Of a stretch of DNA of 64,000 bases, positions 38,074 through 48,322 are shown piece after piece. This stretch comes from Blastococcus sp. PRF04-17. GTDB taxonomy: Bacteria > Actinomycetota > Actinomycetes > Mycobacteriales > Geodermatophilaceae. The DNA is taken from the NCBI RefSeq assembly GCF_023016265.1, contig NZ_CP095412.1, positions 1,426,001-1,490,000 of the forward strand. Reading direction: 5' to 3'. Position numbers and translations under genes: made by a program. Position 1 is the first letter of the stretch. Each line of letters opens with the position of its first letter. Under the pieces are notes generated by a model. It was not told the origin of the DNA. It saw nothing but the letters and a program-made list of their open reading frames with translations, and made no database searches.

Positions 38074-39132
38074 TTACGTCGGTCCAGGACGGTTGTGTGC
38101 GGGAGTATTTGATGAGTAAGTGATGCATCCTCCCTTCACCCACGGCCGATCCGCGCCCGAGTCGGATCCCCCGCGGCTCGTCGTCTCCTCTACCTGGGGC
38201 CCGCCGGTTCCGCCGGCAGCCGATGCGGCGAGAAGCGCGGTGATCCGCCGGTCGGGAGTCGGGTGCGATGCCAGCAGCCGCCGTGCCCACCCACAGGTTC
38301 CACGCTGACCGTCGTCCATCGCACGGAGTGCCGCTGCGAGCCCCAGCGCGAGGCCGTGGTCAGCGGTGAACCGGTCCGCGGCGAACTCGGATCGTCGGCT
38401 GATCGAGGCCTCGACCGAGGGACAGAGCACCGCAGCCAGCCCGACGAAGGCGAGCACTCCGACGACCATCCACTGGCCCTGCTGCAGGGCGTGCGTCACG
38501 GCCACGACCAGCCCGGCGAACACGGCAACGGCAGGCCTGGGCCGGGGTTGGCGGCCGGCCAGGGTGTTCGCGAGACCGGTCAGGAACCTCGTTGTCAGGC
38601 GCCACGGCGCGGCAAGCCACGAGATAAGCAGCATCGGCCGAGTCGCTCCCCCGGCGTGATGGCCGAGCTCGTGCACCAGCACTGCCACCAGCAAGTCCTC
38701 CGGCAGTCGACCAAGCTCGTAGTCCTGCAGGACGCGGGTGGTGACCGCGACGCTGCGTCCCCCGGCGGCGTAGGCATTGGGCATCCCAGCCATCTGGACG
38801 TAGAGGTCGACATCACCGGCCTCCGTTCCGGTAACTCGAAGGGCTGTCGCCCACGCCGGCTGGAGGGCTGCTGCCTGCCTGGCGCCGGGCCGACGGAAGC
38901 CGTACGCGGCACGGACGGTCATCCGTTCGCCGACTCCAGTGATCACAGCCGCTGCGCACGCTGCCCAGGCCAGTAGGAGGAGTCCCGACCACCGACCCAG
39001 TGCAGTCGAGGCCAAACCCAGAAGCGGCAGGCTGCCGATCACGGCGGGCGTCGCGGCGACCCACCGCCAGAGCTGGTATCGAGCGGCTCGACGCCGCTCG
39101 TCGTCAGGCGGCTGGCGTTCTCCCGACTTCAT
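38074..39132 (-). CDS. M48-family membrane zinc metallopeptidase
   Basis: 352 aa. HELGHH (HExxH-type zinc site) lies in LLVAVLVHELGHHAGG, with SEFAADRFTADHGL supplying the downstream Glu ligand. At least four TM helices flank it (VIGSLPLLGLASTAL, LLLLAWAACAAAVITGV, VAVFAGLVVAVTHAL, MVVGVLAFVGLAAVLC). HtpX/BlaR1-like peptidases act on membrane proteins. ATG 39132 has GAGGAGG. It is the first gene right of the att site. Confidence 0.85.
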   Translation of the reverse strand: MKSGERQPPDDERRRAARYQLWRWVAATPAVIGSLPLLGLASTALGRWSGLLLLAWAACAAAVITGVGERMTVRAAYGFRRPGARQAAALQPAWATALRVTGTEAGDVDLYVQMAGMPNAYAAGGRSVAVTTRVLQDYELGRLPEDLLVAVLVHELGHHAGGATRPMLLISWLAAPWRLTTRFLTGLANTLAGRQPRPRPAVAVFAGLVVAVTHALQQGQWMVVGVLAFVGLAAVLCPSVEASISRRSEFAADRFTADHGLALGLAAALRAMDDGQRGTCGWARRLLASHPTPDRRITALLAASAAGGTGGPQVEETTSRGGSDSGADRPWVKGGCITYSSNTPAHNRPGPT

Positions 39133-39352
39133 CCACAGACCTCCTCGAGGCAGCAGGGTCCGGTCAGTCTGCCGCTGGTTGCTGACATGCGCGGTGCTCG
39201 TCATTGCCACATGAGGCCCCACGGTCCCCGATCCGGTGCGCCCCTCTCTGACGGCGCAGGTCCGAAAAGAAGATTCGCCGGCCGTGTCACCAAACGGCTC
39301 GAAATGGCGCCTTCTCCGGGTGAGCGCGACAGCCGCCGGGGTGGGAGTGCCG

Positions 39353-39799
39353 ATGTGGAAGCAGGGCCGAACAGCACGCAGCGCCGACACGTCCCTCACC
39401 CCCGGCCCCGGCGACCCTGCGGAGAGCCGAGTCCTCGGCGGCGGCGACGCCACGCCGATCGGGCAGGTCGTCCGTCCCTGGGCTCTCCAGGCCCTCGTCG
39501 CCGCCTATGGCGGGGACACCTACCGGCTGCTGACCGATCTGGCCGACGTCGTCGAAGCCAGCATCGCCTACGTCGACCGGCCCACCGTCGAAGCCCATCT
39601 GGAGCGGTCACTCACCGACGACGAATGGTCGAGGGTCGCCGCCCAGTTCACCGCGATGGCCTTCGACGAACACGTCGGTGACGCCGGCATGCTCCGCACC
39701 GACTGGATCGAGGACAGACTTCATCGAGCCGGCGTCCCGGGCCGGGGGCTTGGCGCCAGTGGGAGGTCGGGGCCCTCGCGGCAGCCGATGCGGCGATGA
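39353..39799 (+). CDS. Hypothetical protein, phage/AICE-like
   Basis: 148 aa, mostly helical: RPWALQALVAAYGGDTYRLLTDLADVVEAS and LERSLTDDEWSRVAAQFTAMAFDEHVGDAG, then a basic end. ATG 39353 has GGGAG. The stop overlaps the next ATG (ATGA). No family recognised. The pairing with an HTH/zinc protein and a tRNA scar suggests mobile-element cargo. Confidence 0.55.
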   Translation: MWKQGRTARSADTSLTPGPGDPAESRVLGGGDATPIGQVVRPWALQALVAAYGGDTYRLLTDLADVVEASIAYVDRPTVEAHLERSLTDDEWSRVAAQFTAMAFDEHVGDAGMLRTDWIEDRLHRAGVPGRGLGASGRSGPSRQPMRR

Positions 39800-40854
39800 G
39801 GGTCAGCCGCACCTGCGCGTCCTGCGGCTACACCGCCGACTACGTCAGCGACGCAGTCGCCGATGCTCATCATCGGCGGCACTCCTGTGCCAAGCATCGG
39901 GGCGGCCTGGAGCAAGCCACTCGCCGAGCGGAGCGGCTCGAGGCGCGAGTGACCCGCGAGTGCACCCATCCGCAGGCGCGCCATCGGCACGGAACCCGTG
40001 CGGCTTACGTCAAGGACCGCTGCCGCTGCACCGACTGCACCGCTGCCAATACCGCCGCCAGCCGCACCGCCACCCGAGAACGGATCTACGGCCGCTGGCA
40101 GCCATACGTCGACGCCGGTCCCGTCCGCGAGCACATCGCTGCTCTGCGCGCGGCCGGAATCGGGGTCGAGCGCATCGCGCAGCTCGCCGGCATCTCGGTC
40201 AGCCACGTCCGCGAGCTGGCTGGCCGGGCCAACCCCCCAGGGACACAGAGGGTCCGCCCAAGCACGGCCACGCAGGTCCTCCGCATCGGCATCGATGACG
40301 CCAGCCGGGCACCGAGCAGCCGCGTCGACGCCACCGGCACCCACCGTCGTTTGCAAGCGCTCGTCGCCATCGGTTGGTCAACCGAGCTATTGGCCGCCCA
40401 GCTCGGCCGCCGCCCGAGCAGCCTGTGCCGCAGCATGACCGGCCAGTCGGTCACTGCCCGCACTGCACAAGAGATCGCGGCCCTCTATGAGCGGCTGTGG
40501 AGCACCAGGCCGCCACGTGCGACCACCGAGCAGCGTGCCGCCGCCGACGCCGCCCGGGCGAAGGCCGCCGCGCAAGGCTGGCTGCCGCCGCTGGCCTGGG
40601 ACAACATCGACGTGGACCCCACGCCGCCGACGCTCACCGCTTGCCCCTTCCAGGCAACCGACATCGACGAGATCGCCGTGGAACGCGCCCTCGCCGGCGA
40701 TCACATCACCTATCACGAGCTCACCGCAGTCGAACAACAGGAAGCCGTCCGCCGCCTCACCGCCCGAGGTAGCTCGATCCGGGACATCGCCGCCCAACTC
40801 GGCACAACGAAGCGCACCGTCTCCCGCCGGCGCGCATCCTTGGGCGCAGCATGA
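39796..40854 (+). CDS. Zinc-finger / multi-HTH DNA-binding protein, actinophage/AICE-like
   Basis: 352 aa. Two Cys/His clusters open it: CASCGYTADYV..HHRRHSCAKH and DRCRCTDCTAAN. They are followed by three HTH-like units: LRAAGIGVERIAQLAGISVSHVREL (about residue 115), LVAIGWSTELLAAQLGRRPSSL, and the terminal LTARGSSIRDIAAQLGTTKRTVSRRR. Such proteins occur in actinobacterial prophages and integrative elements. It is co-translated with the upstream gene and ends 90 bases before a tRNA-Gly scar. Confidence 0.65.
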   Translation: MRVSRTCASCGYTADYVSDAVADAHHRRHSCAKHRGGLEQATRRAERLEARVTRECTHPQARHRHGTRAAYVKDRCRCTDCTAANTAASRTATRERIYGRWQPYVDAGPVREHIAALRAAGIGVERIAQLAGISVSHVRELAGRANPPGTQRVRPSTATQVLRIGIDDASRAPSSRVDATGTHRRLQALVAIGWSTELLAAQLGRRPSSLCRSMTGQSVTARTAQEIAALYERLWSTRPPRATTEQRAAADAARAKAAAQGWLPPLAWDNIDVDPTPPTLTACPFQATDIDEIAVERALAGDHITYHELTAVEQQEAVRRLTARGSSIRDIAAQLGTTKRTVSRRRASLGAA

Positions 40855-40944
40855 CGACCGAGCTGCGGACAGGTACGAGGCTTCGCCGTAGCGACCGACC
40901 GGTTGGCGGAGTCAGAGCCCGGCTGCAGGCGACGGCGATCTCCC

Positions 40945-40990
40945 GCCTTCCAAGCTGGCCACGCCGGTTCGATCCCGGTCACCCGCTCCA
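40945..40990 (+). other. 3' fragment of tRNA-Gly(UCC) (attachment-site scar)
   Basis: Reads from the anticodon loop CTTCCAA (anticodon TCC) through T arm CCGGTTCGATCCCGG to acceptor CACCCGC, T, CCA. The 5' half expected for tRNA-Gly (GCGGGTGTAG..) is absent upstream. It marks the distal end of an element integrated from the left. No second copy was seen in the window. Confidence 0.75.
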
Positions 40991-41205
40991 CCTTCTGGCC
41001 TGCTCGGATGCCCAACTGCCAGCTCAGCTGTACATCGGCGCCATGGAGTCGCGGCGCTGCTAGGGGCGGCCTGCCGGGCGCGCCGCTGTCGGTCCGGTGC
41101 CCGGGCGCTGCGCCGGAACGCCGAGGGCGTCGCCGGCCTGGCGGGGACCGGCGTCCGTGCCGCTGCCGGGCGTGGCTGGATCGCCGGGTACCGTCCAGCC
41201 GGTGG

Positions 41206-42054
41206 TCACGGGCACGTGCCGGGCCGTCGGCGGATCGCGCGCTCGACGACCGCCAGGTTGACCGCCCAGGCCGGCGGGTGACAGATCGGGCCCTGCCGAG
41301 GCTCCTCAATCCTTGCCTCGCGCCAGAACCGCTCCAACGCAGCGTTGAACGGCTCGCCTAGGCGCTGGACCGCATGGCCCGCACCGCGGATCACGGCGCG
41401 CACGGCATGCGGTGCGAGTTCTTCGGCGAGGGCGTCAGCGCACGCCTCGAAGAGCCGCGCGTGCCCGCCGCTGACGATCAGGATCGGCGTGCCCGCGTCA
41501 CGCAAGGTGAACAGCGGCAGCTCCGCCGTCCACGGCGGCCGCTCACGCATGGTCAGCTCCACCAGCCGACGCATGCTCGGATCGAGAGGGATGCGTTGGG
41601 CGGGGGCGCCGAGAAAGGCCTGGAGGAACGCCGGCAAGAACTCCTCCGGTGAAGCGACCCGGCGCAGCTCCTCGAACGCTTCCATCGCCCTCAGCGCCTC
41701 CGCGTCCGAGGCGAGGAGCTGGTAGGCAGGTGGCTCCACCAGGGTCAGCGTGGCGACGAGACCCGGCCGCTTCGCAACGGCGAGCAGGGTGCCGATGCAG
41801 CCGTAGCTGTGCGCAACAACGTGCGTGGGCGCGTCGATCAGCTCGGCGATGTCCTCGGCGTCGGCCGCGAAGTCGTTGCCTTCGGCCGGAGGACTCGGCG
41901 GCGTGCCCCGGCGGGCGGGCAGGACCATCGTCCACCGCTCAGCGAGAGCAGCTTGGCGGCTCCACGTCCGGACGGGATCGGACATGGTGCCGTGGACCCA
42001 CAGCGTCCGGGGACCGCACCCCTCGGTCCGCACGTGCAGCGGCAGAGGAGTCAC
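41206..42054 (-). CDS. Alpha/beta hydrolase
   Basis: 282 aa. TLWVHGTMSDPVRTW is the HG oxyanion region, VVAHSYGCIGTLLAVA carries the nucleophile (HSYG), and AVIRGAGHAVQRLGEPFN the catalytic His. An acid lies in the TPILIVSGGHARL strand region. GTG 42054 is 87 bases downstream of the aldolase gene on the same strand, so it may be the last gene of the catabolic operon, for example an esterase or enol-lactonase. Substrate unknown. Confidence 0.75.
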   Translation of the reverse strand: MTPLPLHVRTEGCGPRTLWVHGTMSDPVRTWSRQAALAERWTMVLPARRGTPPSPPAEGNDFAADAEDIAELIDAPTHVVAHSYGCIGTLLAVAKRPGLVATLTLVEPPAYQLLASDAEALRAMEAFEELRRVASPEEFLPAFLQAFLGAPAQRIPLDPSMRRLVELTMRERPPWTAELPLFTLRDAGTPILIVSGGHARLFEACADALAEELAPHAVRAVIRGAGHAVQRLGEPFNAALERFWREARIEEPRQGPICHPPAWAVNLAVVERAIRRRPGTCP

Positions 42055-42141
42055 AGCGGACCTCCGAACTCGGCCTTCCCCATGGTCTGCAGCTGCGGCA
42101 ACGGGGTGGCGGCGGACTCGCCACCACCCCGTTGCTCGGCC

Positions 42142-43182
42142 TCAGCGAGCGGCCGCCTCCGGGGTCCGCTCGCGTGCCCGCAGGTCGAGGGCGATGTCGA
42201 CGATCATGTCCTCCTGGCCGCCGACGAGACCGCGGCGGCCGACCTCGAGCAGGATCGAACGGACGTCGATGCCGTACTGCTTCGACGCGGCCTCCGCATG
42301 CCGCAGGAAGGAGCTGTAGACCCCGGCATAGCCAAGGGTCAGCGTCTCCCGGTCGACCTGGACTGGCCGGTCCTGCAGCGGGCGAACCAGGTCATCGGCG
42401 GCGTCCTGGAGGGCGAATAGGTCGCAGCCGTGCTGCCAGCCGTGCAGGTTCGCCACGGCGATGAACGGCTCGATCGGGCAGTTGCCCGCACCGGCCCCAT
42501 GCCCGGCCAGCGACGCGTCCACCCGGGTCACGCCCTCCTCGACCGCGACAACGGAGTTGGCCACCGCGAGCGACAGGTTCTGGTGGGCGTGGATGCCGAT
42601 CTGTGTGTCGGGGTCGAGCACGTCGCGGTAGGCCCGGACCCGCTCGCGGACGCCGTCCATGGTCAGCCGGCCACCGGAGTCCGTGACGTAGACGCAGTGC
42701 GCCCCGTAGGACTCCATCAGGGCGGCCTGTTTGGCGAGCTCGGACGCCGGGGCCATGTGGCTCATCATCAGGAAGCCGGAGACGTCCATGCCGAGGTCGC
42801 GGGCGGTGGCGATGTGCTGTGCCGATACGTCGGCCTCGGTGCAGTGGGTAGCCACCCGGATCGAGCGCACGCCGAGTGAGTAGGCGTGCTTGAGTTCGGC
42901 GATGGTGCCGATGCCTGGCAGCAGCAGGGTAGTGAGCACCGCGCGCTGGAGGTTGGCCGCGGCGGCCTCAATCCACTCCCAGTCGGAGTTGCTGCCGGGC
43001 CCGTAGTTCAGGCTGCCGCCGGCCAGGCCGTCGCCGTGCGCGACCTCGATAGCGTCGACGCCGGCGGCGTCGAGCGCGGCGACGATCTTTCCGACGTCGG
43101 TAGGCGAGATGCGGTGCCGGACGGCGTGCATGCCGTCCCGCAGCGTGACGTCCTGGATGTACAGCTTGGGGGTCGTGGTCAT
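42142..43182 (-). CDS. mhpE: 4-hydroxy-2-oxovalerate aldolase
   Basis: 346 aa. [15 protein letters not shown] carries the catalytic R and metal-ligand D of HMGL-type aldolases. Others are [31 protein letters not shown] (metal His pair) and [19 protein letters not shown]. Splits 4-hydroxy-2-oxopentanoate to pyruvate and acetaldehyde, which channels to the dehydrogenase partner. ATG overlaps the mhpF stop. Final step of meta-cleavage. Confidence 0.95.
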   Translation of the reverse strand: MTTTPKLYIQDVTLRDGMHAVRHRISPTDVGKIVAALDAAGVDAIEVAHGDGLAGGSLNYGPGSNSDWEWIEAAAANLQRAVLTTLLLPGIGTIAELKHAYSLGVRSIRVATHCTEADVSAQHIATARDLGMDVSGFLMMSHMAPASELAKQAALMESYGAHCVYVTDSGGRLTMDGVRERVRAYRDVLDPDTQIGIHAHQNLSLAVANSVVAVEEGVTRVDASLAGHGAGAGNCPIEPFIAVANLHGWQHGCDLFALQDAADDLVRPLQDRPVQVDRETLTLGYAGVYSSFLRHAEAASKQYGIDVRSILLEVGRRGLVGGQEDMIVDIALDLRARERTPEAAAR

Positions 43183-44144
43183 GCCGTCACCTGCGCAGCA
43201 GCTCGTCGGGCACTGGTCCCAGTGGCCAGGCTCTCGCCGACCCGCAGGGCCGCCGAGGTCATGATGTCGAGGTTGCCCGCGTAGGCGGGCAGGTAGTGGG
43301 CGGCGCCCTCGACCTCGAGGAACACCGTCACCTTGGTCGTCACCGGACCGGCGCCGTCGGGCAGCAGGGTGTGCACCGGTTCGCCGTCGGCGATGGGGGT
43401 GAACTGCACCTCCTGCTTGAGCCGGTAGCCGGGCACGTACTCGGCGACGTCCTTGGCCATCCGGGCGATCGAGTCGCGGATGGCGTCGTGGTCGGCGTCG
43501 CCGATCAGGCAGAACACGGTGTCGCGCATGATCAGCGGAGGCTCGGCCGGGTTGAGCACGATGATCGCCTTGCCGCGGCCGGCGCCGCCGACCGCCTCGA
43601 TGGCGTGCGCGGTGGTCTCGGTGAACTCGTCGATGTTCGCCCGGGTGCCTGGGCCGGCGGACTTGGATGCGATCGAGGCGACGATCTCCGCGTAGGGCAC
43701 CGGGGTGACCCGGGCGACGGCGGCCACCATGGGGATGGTCGCCTGCCCGCCGCAGGTGACCATGTTGACGTTGGTCGCGTCCTCGGCCAGGTGCTGGTCG
43801 AGGTTGACCGGCGGGACGACGTACGGGCCGATCGCCGCGGGCGTCAGGTCGACCAGTTTCTTGCCGTACGGCGCGAGCTTCTCGGCGTTGGCGAGGTGGG
43901 CCTTGGCGGAGGTGGCGTCGAAGACGATCTCGATCTCGTCGAAGCCGTCCATCGCGATGAGGCCGTCGACGCCCTCGTGCGTGGTGGGCACCTTCATGCG
44001 GCGGGCGCGGGCCAGTCCGTCGGAGTCCGGGTCGATGCCGACCATCGCCCCCATCTCCAGCGCGTCGGAGTGGCGGATGACCTTGATCATCAGGTCGGTG
44101 CCGATGTTGCCCGAACCGATGATGGCGACCTTGGTCTTGCTCAT
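43179..44144 (-). CDS. mhpF: Acetaldehyde dehydrogenase (acylating)
   Basis: 321 aa. Rossmann start [28 protein letters not shown], and the catalytic Cys131 in [14 protein letters not shown]. It also has [22 protein letters not shown] and [22 protein letters not shown]. Converts acetaldehyde, NAD+ and CoA to acetyl-CoA in a complex with the aldolase. ATG overlaps the hydratase stop (ATGA), so mhpD-mhpF-mhpE are translationally coupled. Confidence 0.95.
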   Translation of the reverse strand: MSKTKVAIIGSGNIGTDLMIKVIRHSDALEMGAMVGIDPDSDGLARARRMKVPTTHEGVDGLIAMDGFDEIEIVFDATSAKAHLANAEKLAPYGKKLVDLTPAAIGPYVVPPVNLDQHLAEDATNVNMVTCGGQATIPMVAAVARVTPVPYAEIVASIASKSAGPGTRANIDEFTETTAHAIEAVGGAGRGKAIIVLNPAEPPLIMRDTVFCLIGDADHDAIRDSIARMAKDVAEYVPGYRLKQEVQFTPIADGEPVHTLLPDGAGPVTTKVTVFLEVEGAAHYLPAYAGNLDIMTSAALRVGESLATGTSARRAAAQVTA

Positions 44145-44968
44145 GCCTGGTCCTTTCCAGAGAAGGTGGCGCTGACCGATCCGAGGGGACCGACGTCCGC
44201 CGTCACGACCGAGCCGGGCGGCGTGGCCACCATGGGTCCGAGTGCCCCCGAGAGGACGACCTGTCCGGCACGCAGCGGGTCGCCCAGGTCGCGAGCGGTC
44301 CGAGCCAGCCAAGCCAGGGCGTTGAGCGGATCTCCCAGGCAGGCCGCGCCGCTGCCTTCGGAAACCAAGTCACCGCCCAGTCGCATCGCCATGCCGACCT
44401 CGACCGGCTCGAACTCGTCCAGGGTCAGCCGCCGCTCCCCCAGCACGAACAGCCCGCTGGAGGCGTTGTCGGCGACGGTGTCGCCGAAGGTGATGTCCCA
44501 GCCGGCGATCCGGCTGTCCACGATCTCCAGTGCGGCGACGGCGTAGGCGACCGCGCCGCGCACCTGCTCGGCGTCCAGCGGTCCGTCGGCCAGGTCCGCA
44601 CCGAGCACGAAGGCGATCTCGGCCTCGGTCTTGGGCTGCAGCAGCCGGTCCGAGGGGACCTCGGGGAGGTCGCTGACGTCCATGTCGGCGAAGAGGACGC
44701 CGAAGTCGGGGCGGTCGACGCCCAGCTGCTTCTGCACGGCCGGCGAGGTGAGGCCGATCTTGCGGCCGACGACGCGCGCGCCGCCGGCGAGCCGGGCGTC
44801 GGTGAGGCGCTGCTGCACGGCGTAGGCCAGGTCGACGTCGTCAGTACCGATCAGGTCGCGGACCGGGACGCAGGGAACGCCGGTCTGAGCGGCGGTCTGC
44901 AGCCGCTCCGCGGCCTGCGTGACGACGTCCCGCTGGGTCGAGACGGACGGTGTGCTTGCGTGAGTCAT
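44141..44968 (-). CDS. mhpD: 2-keto-4-pentenoate hydratase
   Basis: 275 aa. [49 protein letters not shown] (metal Glu pair), [24 protein letters not shown] and [26 protein letters not shown] are the family motifs. Hydrates 2-hydroxypenta-2,4-dienoate to 4-hydroxy-2-oxovalerate. GAGGG ribosome site. It lies 28 bases after the IclR gene. Confidence 0.95.
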   Translation of the reverse strand: MTHASTPSVSTQRDVVTQAAERLQTAAQTGVPCVPVRDLIGTDDVDLAYAVQQRLTDARLAGGARVVGRKIGLTSPAVQKQLGVDRPDFGVLFADMDVSDLPEVPSDRLLQPKTEAEIAFVLGADLADGPLDAEQVRGAVAYAVAALEIVDSRIAGWDITFGDTVADNASSGLFVLGERRLTLDEFEPVEVGMAMRLGGDLVSEGSGAACLGDPLNALAWLARTARDLGDPLRAGQVVLSGALGPMVATPPGSVVTADVGPLGSVSATFSGKDQA

Positions 44969-44996
44969 TGCATCCCTCGGGGTTGGCGCTGTGTCT

Positions 44997-45820
44997 TCAC
45001 GATGGCGGGAGTCGGCCGGCTGCCCCTAGTGCGGCGTTCGGCTCAGTGGAACGTCGGGCGAGAATCGACCCGACACCCGCCGCCGCAGCCCGGACGGCGG
45101 TGGTGGCCGCTTCGGGCCGGAAGCGGGGAACGGGGCCGGTGATGCTGATCGCGCCGACCGGCTGGTCGAGCGGATCGAGGATCGGCGCCGCGACGCAGGC
45201 GATGCCGACCGCGGACTCCTCGTGCTCGAACGCGACCCCCGCTTCCAGGATGCGTTCCAGCTGCCGTCGCAGCAGACCGGGGGCGGTGATGGTCCGGGGG
45301 TGCGCCGCGGAAGGCCATCGGCCACGACGTGGGCGAAGAGCTCCGCCGGCGACCAGGCGAGCAGTGCCTTGCCGATGGCGGTGCAGTGCAGCGGCATTCG
45401 GCCACCGACCCGCGAGGGGGCGTCGGCCTGCCGGTGGCCGCCGATCTTGGCGACGTAGACGACGCTGTCCTCGTCGAGCACCCCGAGGTGGACGGTCTCG
45501 TGCGTGCGCTCGTACAGGTCCTCCATGAACGGGGTGGCGATCTCCAGGAGGTCCCGTTCCATCGAGGCCCGCATGCCGAGTTGGAAGACGCGGTTGCTCA
45601 GCCGGTAGCCGTCGTCGCGGCGGTCCAGCAGGCGGGCGTCGACCAGATCGGCTACGACGCGGTGGAGCGTGCCCTTGGCGATCCCGGTGCGCCGCGCCAG
45701 CTCGGCCAGGGGGACGCCCTGATCGTCGGCACGGAAGGCGAAGAGGACGGCGACGACCTTGCCCAGCACCGTGTTGAGGTCCACCGTCGGCTCGTGCGCC
45801 GCCAGCCCACCTAGGGCCAT
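44997..45820 (-). pseudogene. IclR-family transcriptional regulator, one frameshift
   Basis: About 274 aa with one base restored in GGGGG at 45307-45311. HTH: VVAVLFAFRADDQGVPLAELARRTGIAKGTLHRVVADL. Effector domain: METIATPF-like LLEIATPFMEDLYERTHETVHLGVLDEDSVVYVAKIGG, RMPLHCTAIGKALLAW, then after the shift GIACVAAPILDPLDQPVGAISITGPVPRF. It sits inside the operon between the Liv genes and mhpD, so it probably senses a pathway aromatic. GAGGAGG ribosome site before ATG 45820. Confidence 0.8.
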
Positions 45821-45894
45821 CGGGTCCTCCTCTCGGGGGCCGAGCTCGATCGAGGGGGTGACCCGGCGCCGGAATGGCGCCGGGTCACCGTGCG

Positions 45895-47148
45895 TCACTC
45901 GAAGCTGTAGCTCTCAGCGCTGGGCCCTTCGAAGGTCGTCAGCATGCGCAGACCACCTGGCACTGCCTCATCGACCTTCGTGACGTACACAGTCCGGAGC
46001 GGCGGCTCGCCGACCTCGGTGTAGTCGACAGGGGCGGGGTAGAGCCCCTCCAGGTCGAGATCGGCGGTCTCCCGCATCGCGGTCACGACGCCCTCCGGAG
46101 TCAGGTCCCCGGCGTCGCAGGCGCGCTCGATGGCGTCAGCGAGCAGCTCCGCCTGGGCGTAGGCGAGCGGAACCTCCCAGCCCTTGGCGCCGTCGGGCGC
46201 GACCTCCTCGTACAGCGCGGTCGCATCCTGCACCCCAGGCTCCTCGGCCGCGTAGGGCGCGATGCTCTGGACCGTGTACCCGTTCTCGATGAGCGCCGGG
46301 CCCGCGGGGGTGTTCAGCAGCGCCGGGTTGAAGGCAGGCGTGTTGCTGAGGATCGGCACGTTGACGTCCAGAGAGGCGAGCACACCGGCGATCGAGGCCA
46401 GTTGCGGAGGAGCCGCCGCGACGATCACAGCCGAGACACCTGCCTGCTGGAACGCCGCCGCCTGCGCCGACAGGTCGGTGTCTCGTGGAGTGATCTCCTG
46501 GGAGACGATTTCCAGCCCGCGCTCGTCGGCCGCGTGCTGGGCCCCTGCCAGGGAGTCGCCGCCCAGGTCGCCGACGAAGTAGACGACCCCGACGGTGTCT
46601 CCCTCAGTGAGCCCGAGTTCGTCGACGAGGTAGTCGATGGCATTGGCACCTTCGACGCTGTACGTGGCACCTGGGATCTGCGCGGTCTCGTAGGGAAGTG
46701 TGGAACTTGCCCACCCCATCCCACCGACGTAGACGCGGTCCTCTTCGGCAAGGGGCATGACCGCCGGGACGATCGGCGAGCCCTGTAGCTGCTGGAACGC
46801 CAGCACGTTCGGCTGCATGCTGCGGTACAGCGCTACTGCCTTCTGCGGGTCGTAGGCGTGGTCCTGCACGTCGACCTCGACGGATCGCTCACAGATCCCG
46901 CCGTCCTCGTTCCGCGCATCCCAGTACGCCTGGGTCTCAGCCACCATCACCTCCGACGCGGCGGCGAACGGACCCGTCAGGTCGGTCAGGAAGCCGATGG
47001 TGATGGTGGAGTCGCTGACACCGTTGCCGGTCGCGACGTCGCCGCCGGCTGCGCCATTCCCCTCCGAGCCAGGCGCGGTGGTCGAGCAGGCGGTCAACGC
47101 AGCGAGGCAGCTTGACGCCACCAGCAGCGATCGGGTGCGGTGCTTCAT
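45895..47148 (-). CDS. Branched-chain-amino-acid/aromatic-type ABC substrate-binding lipoprotein
   Basis: 417 aa. Signal peptide with lipobox LAALTAC. Peripla_BP_6 fold: ITIGFLTDLTGPFAAASEVMVAETQAYWD, ICERSVEVDVQDHAYDPQKAVALYRSM, GVVYFVGDLGGDSLAGA, GVSAVIVAAAPPQLASIAGVL. Such LivK-like proteins in catabolic clusters bind aromatic acids or amides rather than leucine. Start overlaps the permease stop (ATGA). Confidence 0.9.
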   Translation of the reverse strand: MKHRTRSLLVASSCLAALTACSTTAPGSEGNGAAGGDVATGNGVSDSTITIGFLTDLTGPFAAASEVMVAETQAYWDARNEDGGICERSVEVDVQDHAYDPQKAVALYRSMQPNVLAFQQLQGSPIVPAVMPLAEEDRVYVGGMGWASSTLPYETAQIPGATYSVEGANAIDYLVDELGLTEGDTVGVVYFVGDLGGDSLAGAQHAADERGLEIVSQEITPRDTDLSAQAAAFQQAGVSAVIVAAAPPQLASIAGVLASLDVNVPILSNTPAFNPALLNTPAGPALIENGYTVQSIAPYAAEEPGVQDATALYEEVAPDGAKGWEVPLAYAQAELLADAIERACDAGDLTPEGVVTAMRETADLDLEGLYPAPVDYTEVGEPPLRTVYVTKVDEAVPGGLRMLTTFEGPSAESYSFE

Positions 47149-48322
47149 CGGGTCGTCTCCTTCGACGAGGTAGGCACGCCGGCGGCGCGCGGATCGTGGG
47201 TGGTGCCGTCACCGGCCACGTGGGGTGGAACCGCCGGGTGCGGTGCCGGCGCGGTGAAGTCGTCGCGGTCGGGGGTCGATAGCCGCGCACGCCGTCGCCT
47301 CAGCGCGCCGGCGAGACCTCCCCGAAGGAAGAGGAGGACGGCGATGATCGCGGCGCCGTAGAGGAACCGGGCGAGCGTTGCTGCATCCAGCCCGCCGGTT
47401 CCCGGGGTCGCCAAGAACGGGAGATCGCCGCTGTACTGGGTCAGGATCAGAGGGAGTGCCGCCACGAAGACGGCCCCGGCCGCGGCACCGCCGACGGATC
47501 CGAGCCCGCCGATGACGATCATGACCAGGAAGTCGATCGACAACTGCAAGGCGAAGACATCGGGCGAGATGCGCGTGTAGGCGAGCGCCAAGAGGACGCC
47601 TGCCACACCGGCGTAGGCGGACGAGATGACGAACGCGGTGGCCTTGGCGCGGGCCACGTGAATGCCCATCGCCGCCGCAGCGGTCTCACTGTCCCGGACA
47701 TTGGCCAGCGCACGACCGGTCCGGCTCGCCTTCAGGTTGACGGCGATCCACGCGGACAGGAGCGCAACGCCCAGGAACAGGTACCAGAGGCGGTGCAGAC
47801 CGGTGAACTGGACACCCGCGATGGCAAGGAAGTCTGGATCGCGGTTGCTGAAGCTGAAGCCAGGGACGGAGAAGGGCTGGACCCCGCGCCCGTTGAACCC
47901 CCGCTGATGCCGTCGAGGTTGACGATGAGGTGTCGCGCTAGGAAGACCAGGCCGAGGGTTGCGAGCCCCAGATAGATGCCTCGCAGTCGTCCCGCGATAG
48001 GGCTGAACAGCGCACCAGCCAAGGCTGCGGCCGATGCCGCGAGAACGAACGCGAGCAACGGTGGAAGGCCGAGCCCGGGTACTGGAGCGTCGGCTTCGCC
48101 AGCAAGCCAGGCGTACGTGAAGGCGCCGACGGCTGCGAAGAACGCGTGGCCGAGCGACAGCTGGCCGGCCACGCCGACGAGCAGGGTGAGACCGATCGCT
48201 CCGACGATCGCGGCCATCGCGAACAGCCCGGTCTGGAGCCAGAAGCCGTCAAGCACGAACGGCAGGAGGATCGCGACAGCTAGCAGGGCAAGTGTCGCCC
48301 CGCGGCGGATGGCGTTAGACAC
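47145..48322 (-). pseudogene. livM: LivM-type ABC permease, one frameshift
   Basis: About 392 aa with a base restored in CCCCC at 47898-47902. N-terminal frame: ALLAVAILLPFVLDGFWLQTGLFAMAAIVGAIGLTLLVGVAGQLSLGHAFFAAVGAF and LRGIYLGLATLGLVFLARHLI. C-terminal frame: LWYLFLGVALLSAWIAVNLKASRTGRALANVRDSETAAAAMGI with the EAA-like loop, then SIDFLVMIVIGGLGSVGGAAAG. Ends in a long hydrophilic tail. Start GTG 48322 overlaps livH by 8 bases. Confidence 0.85.
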
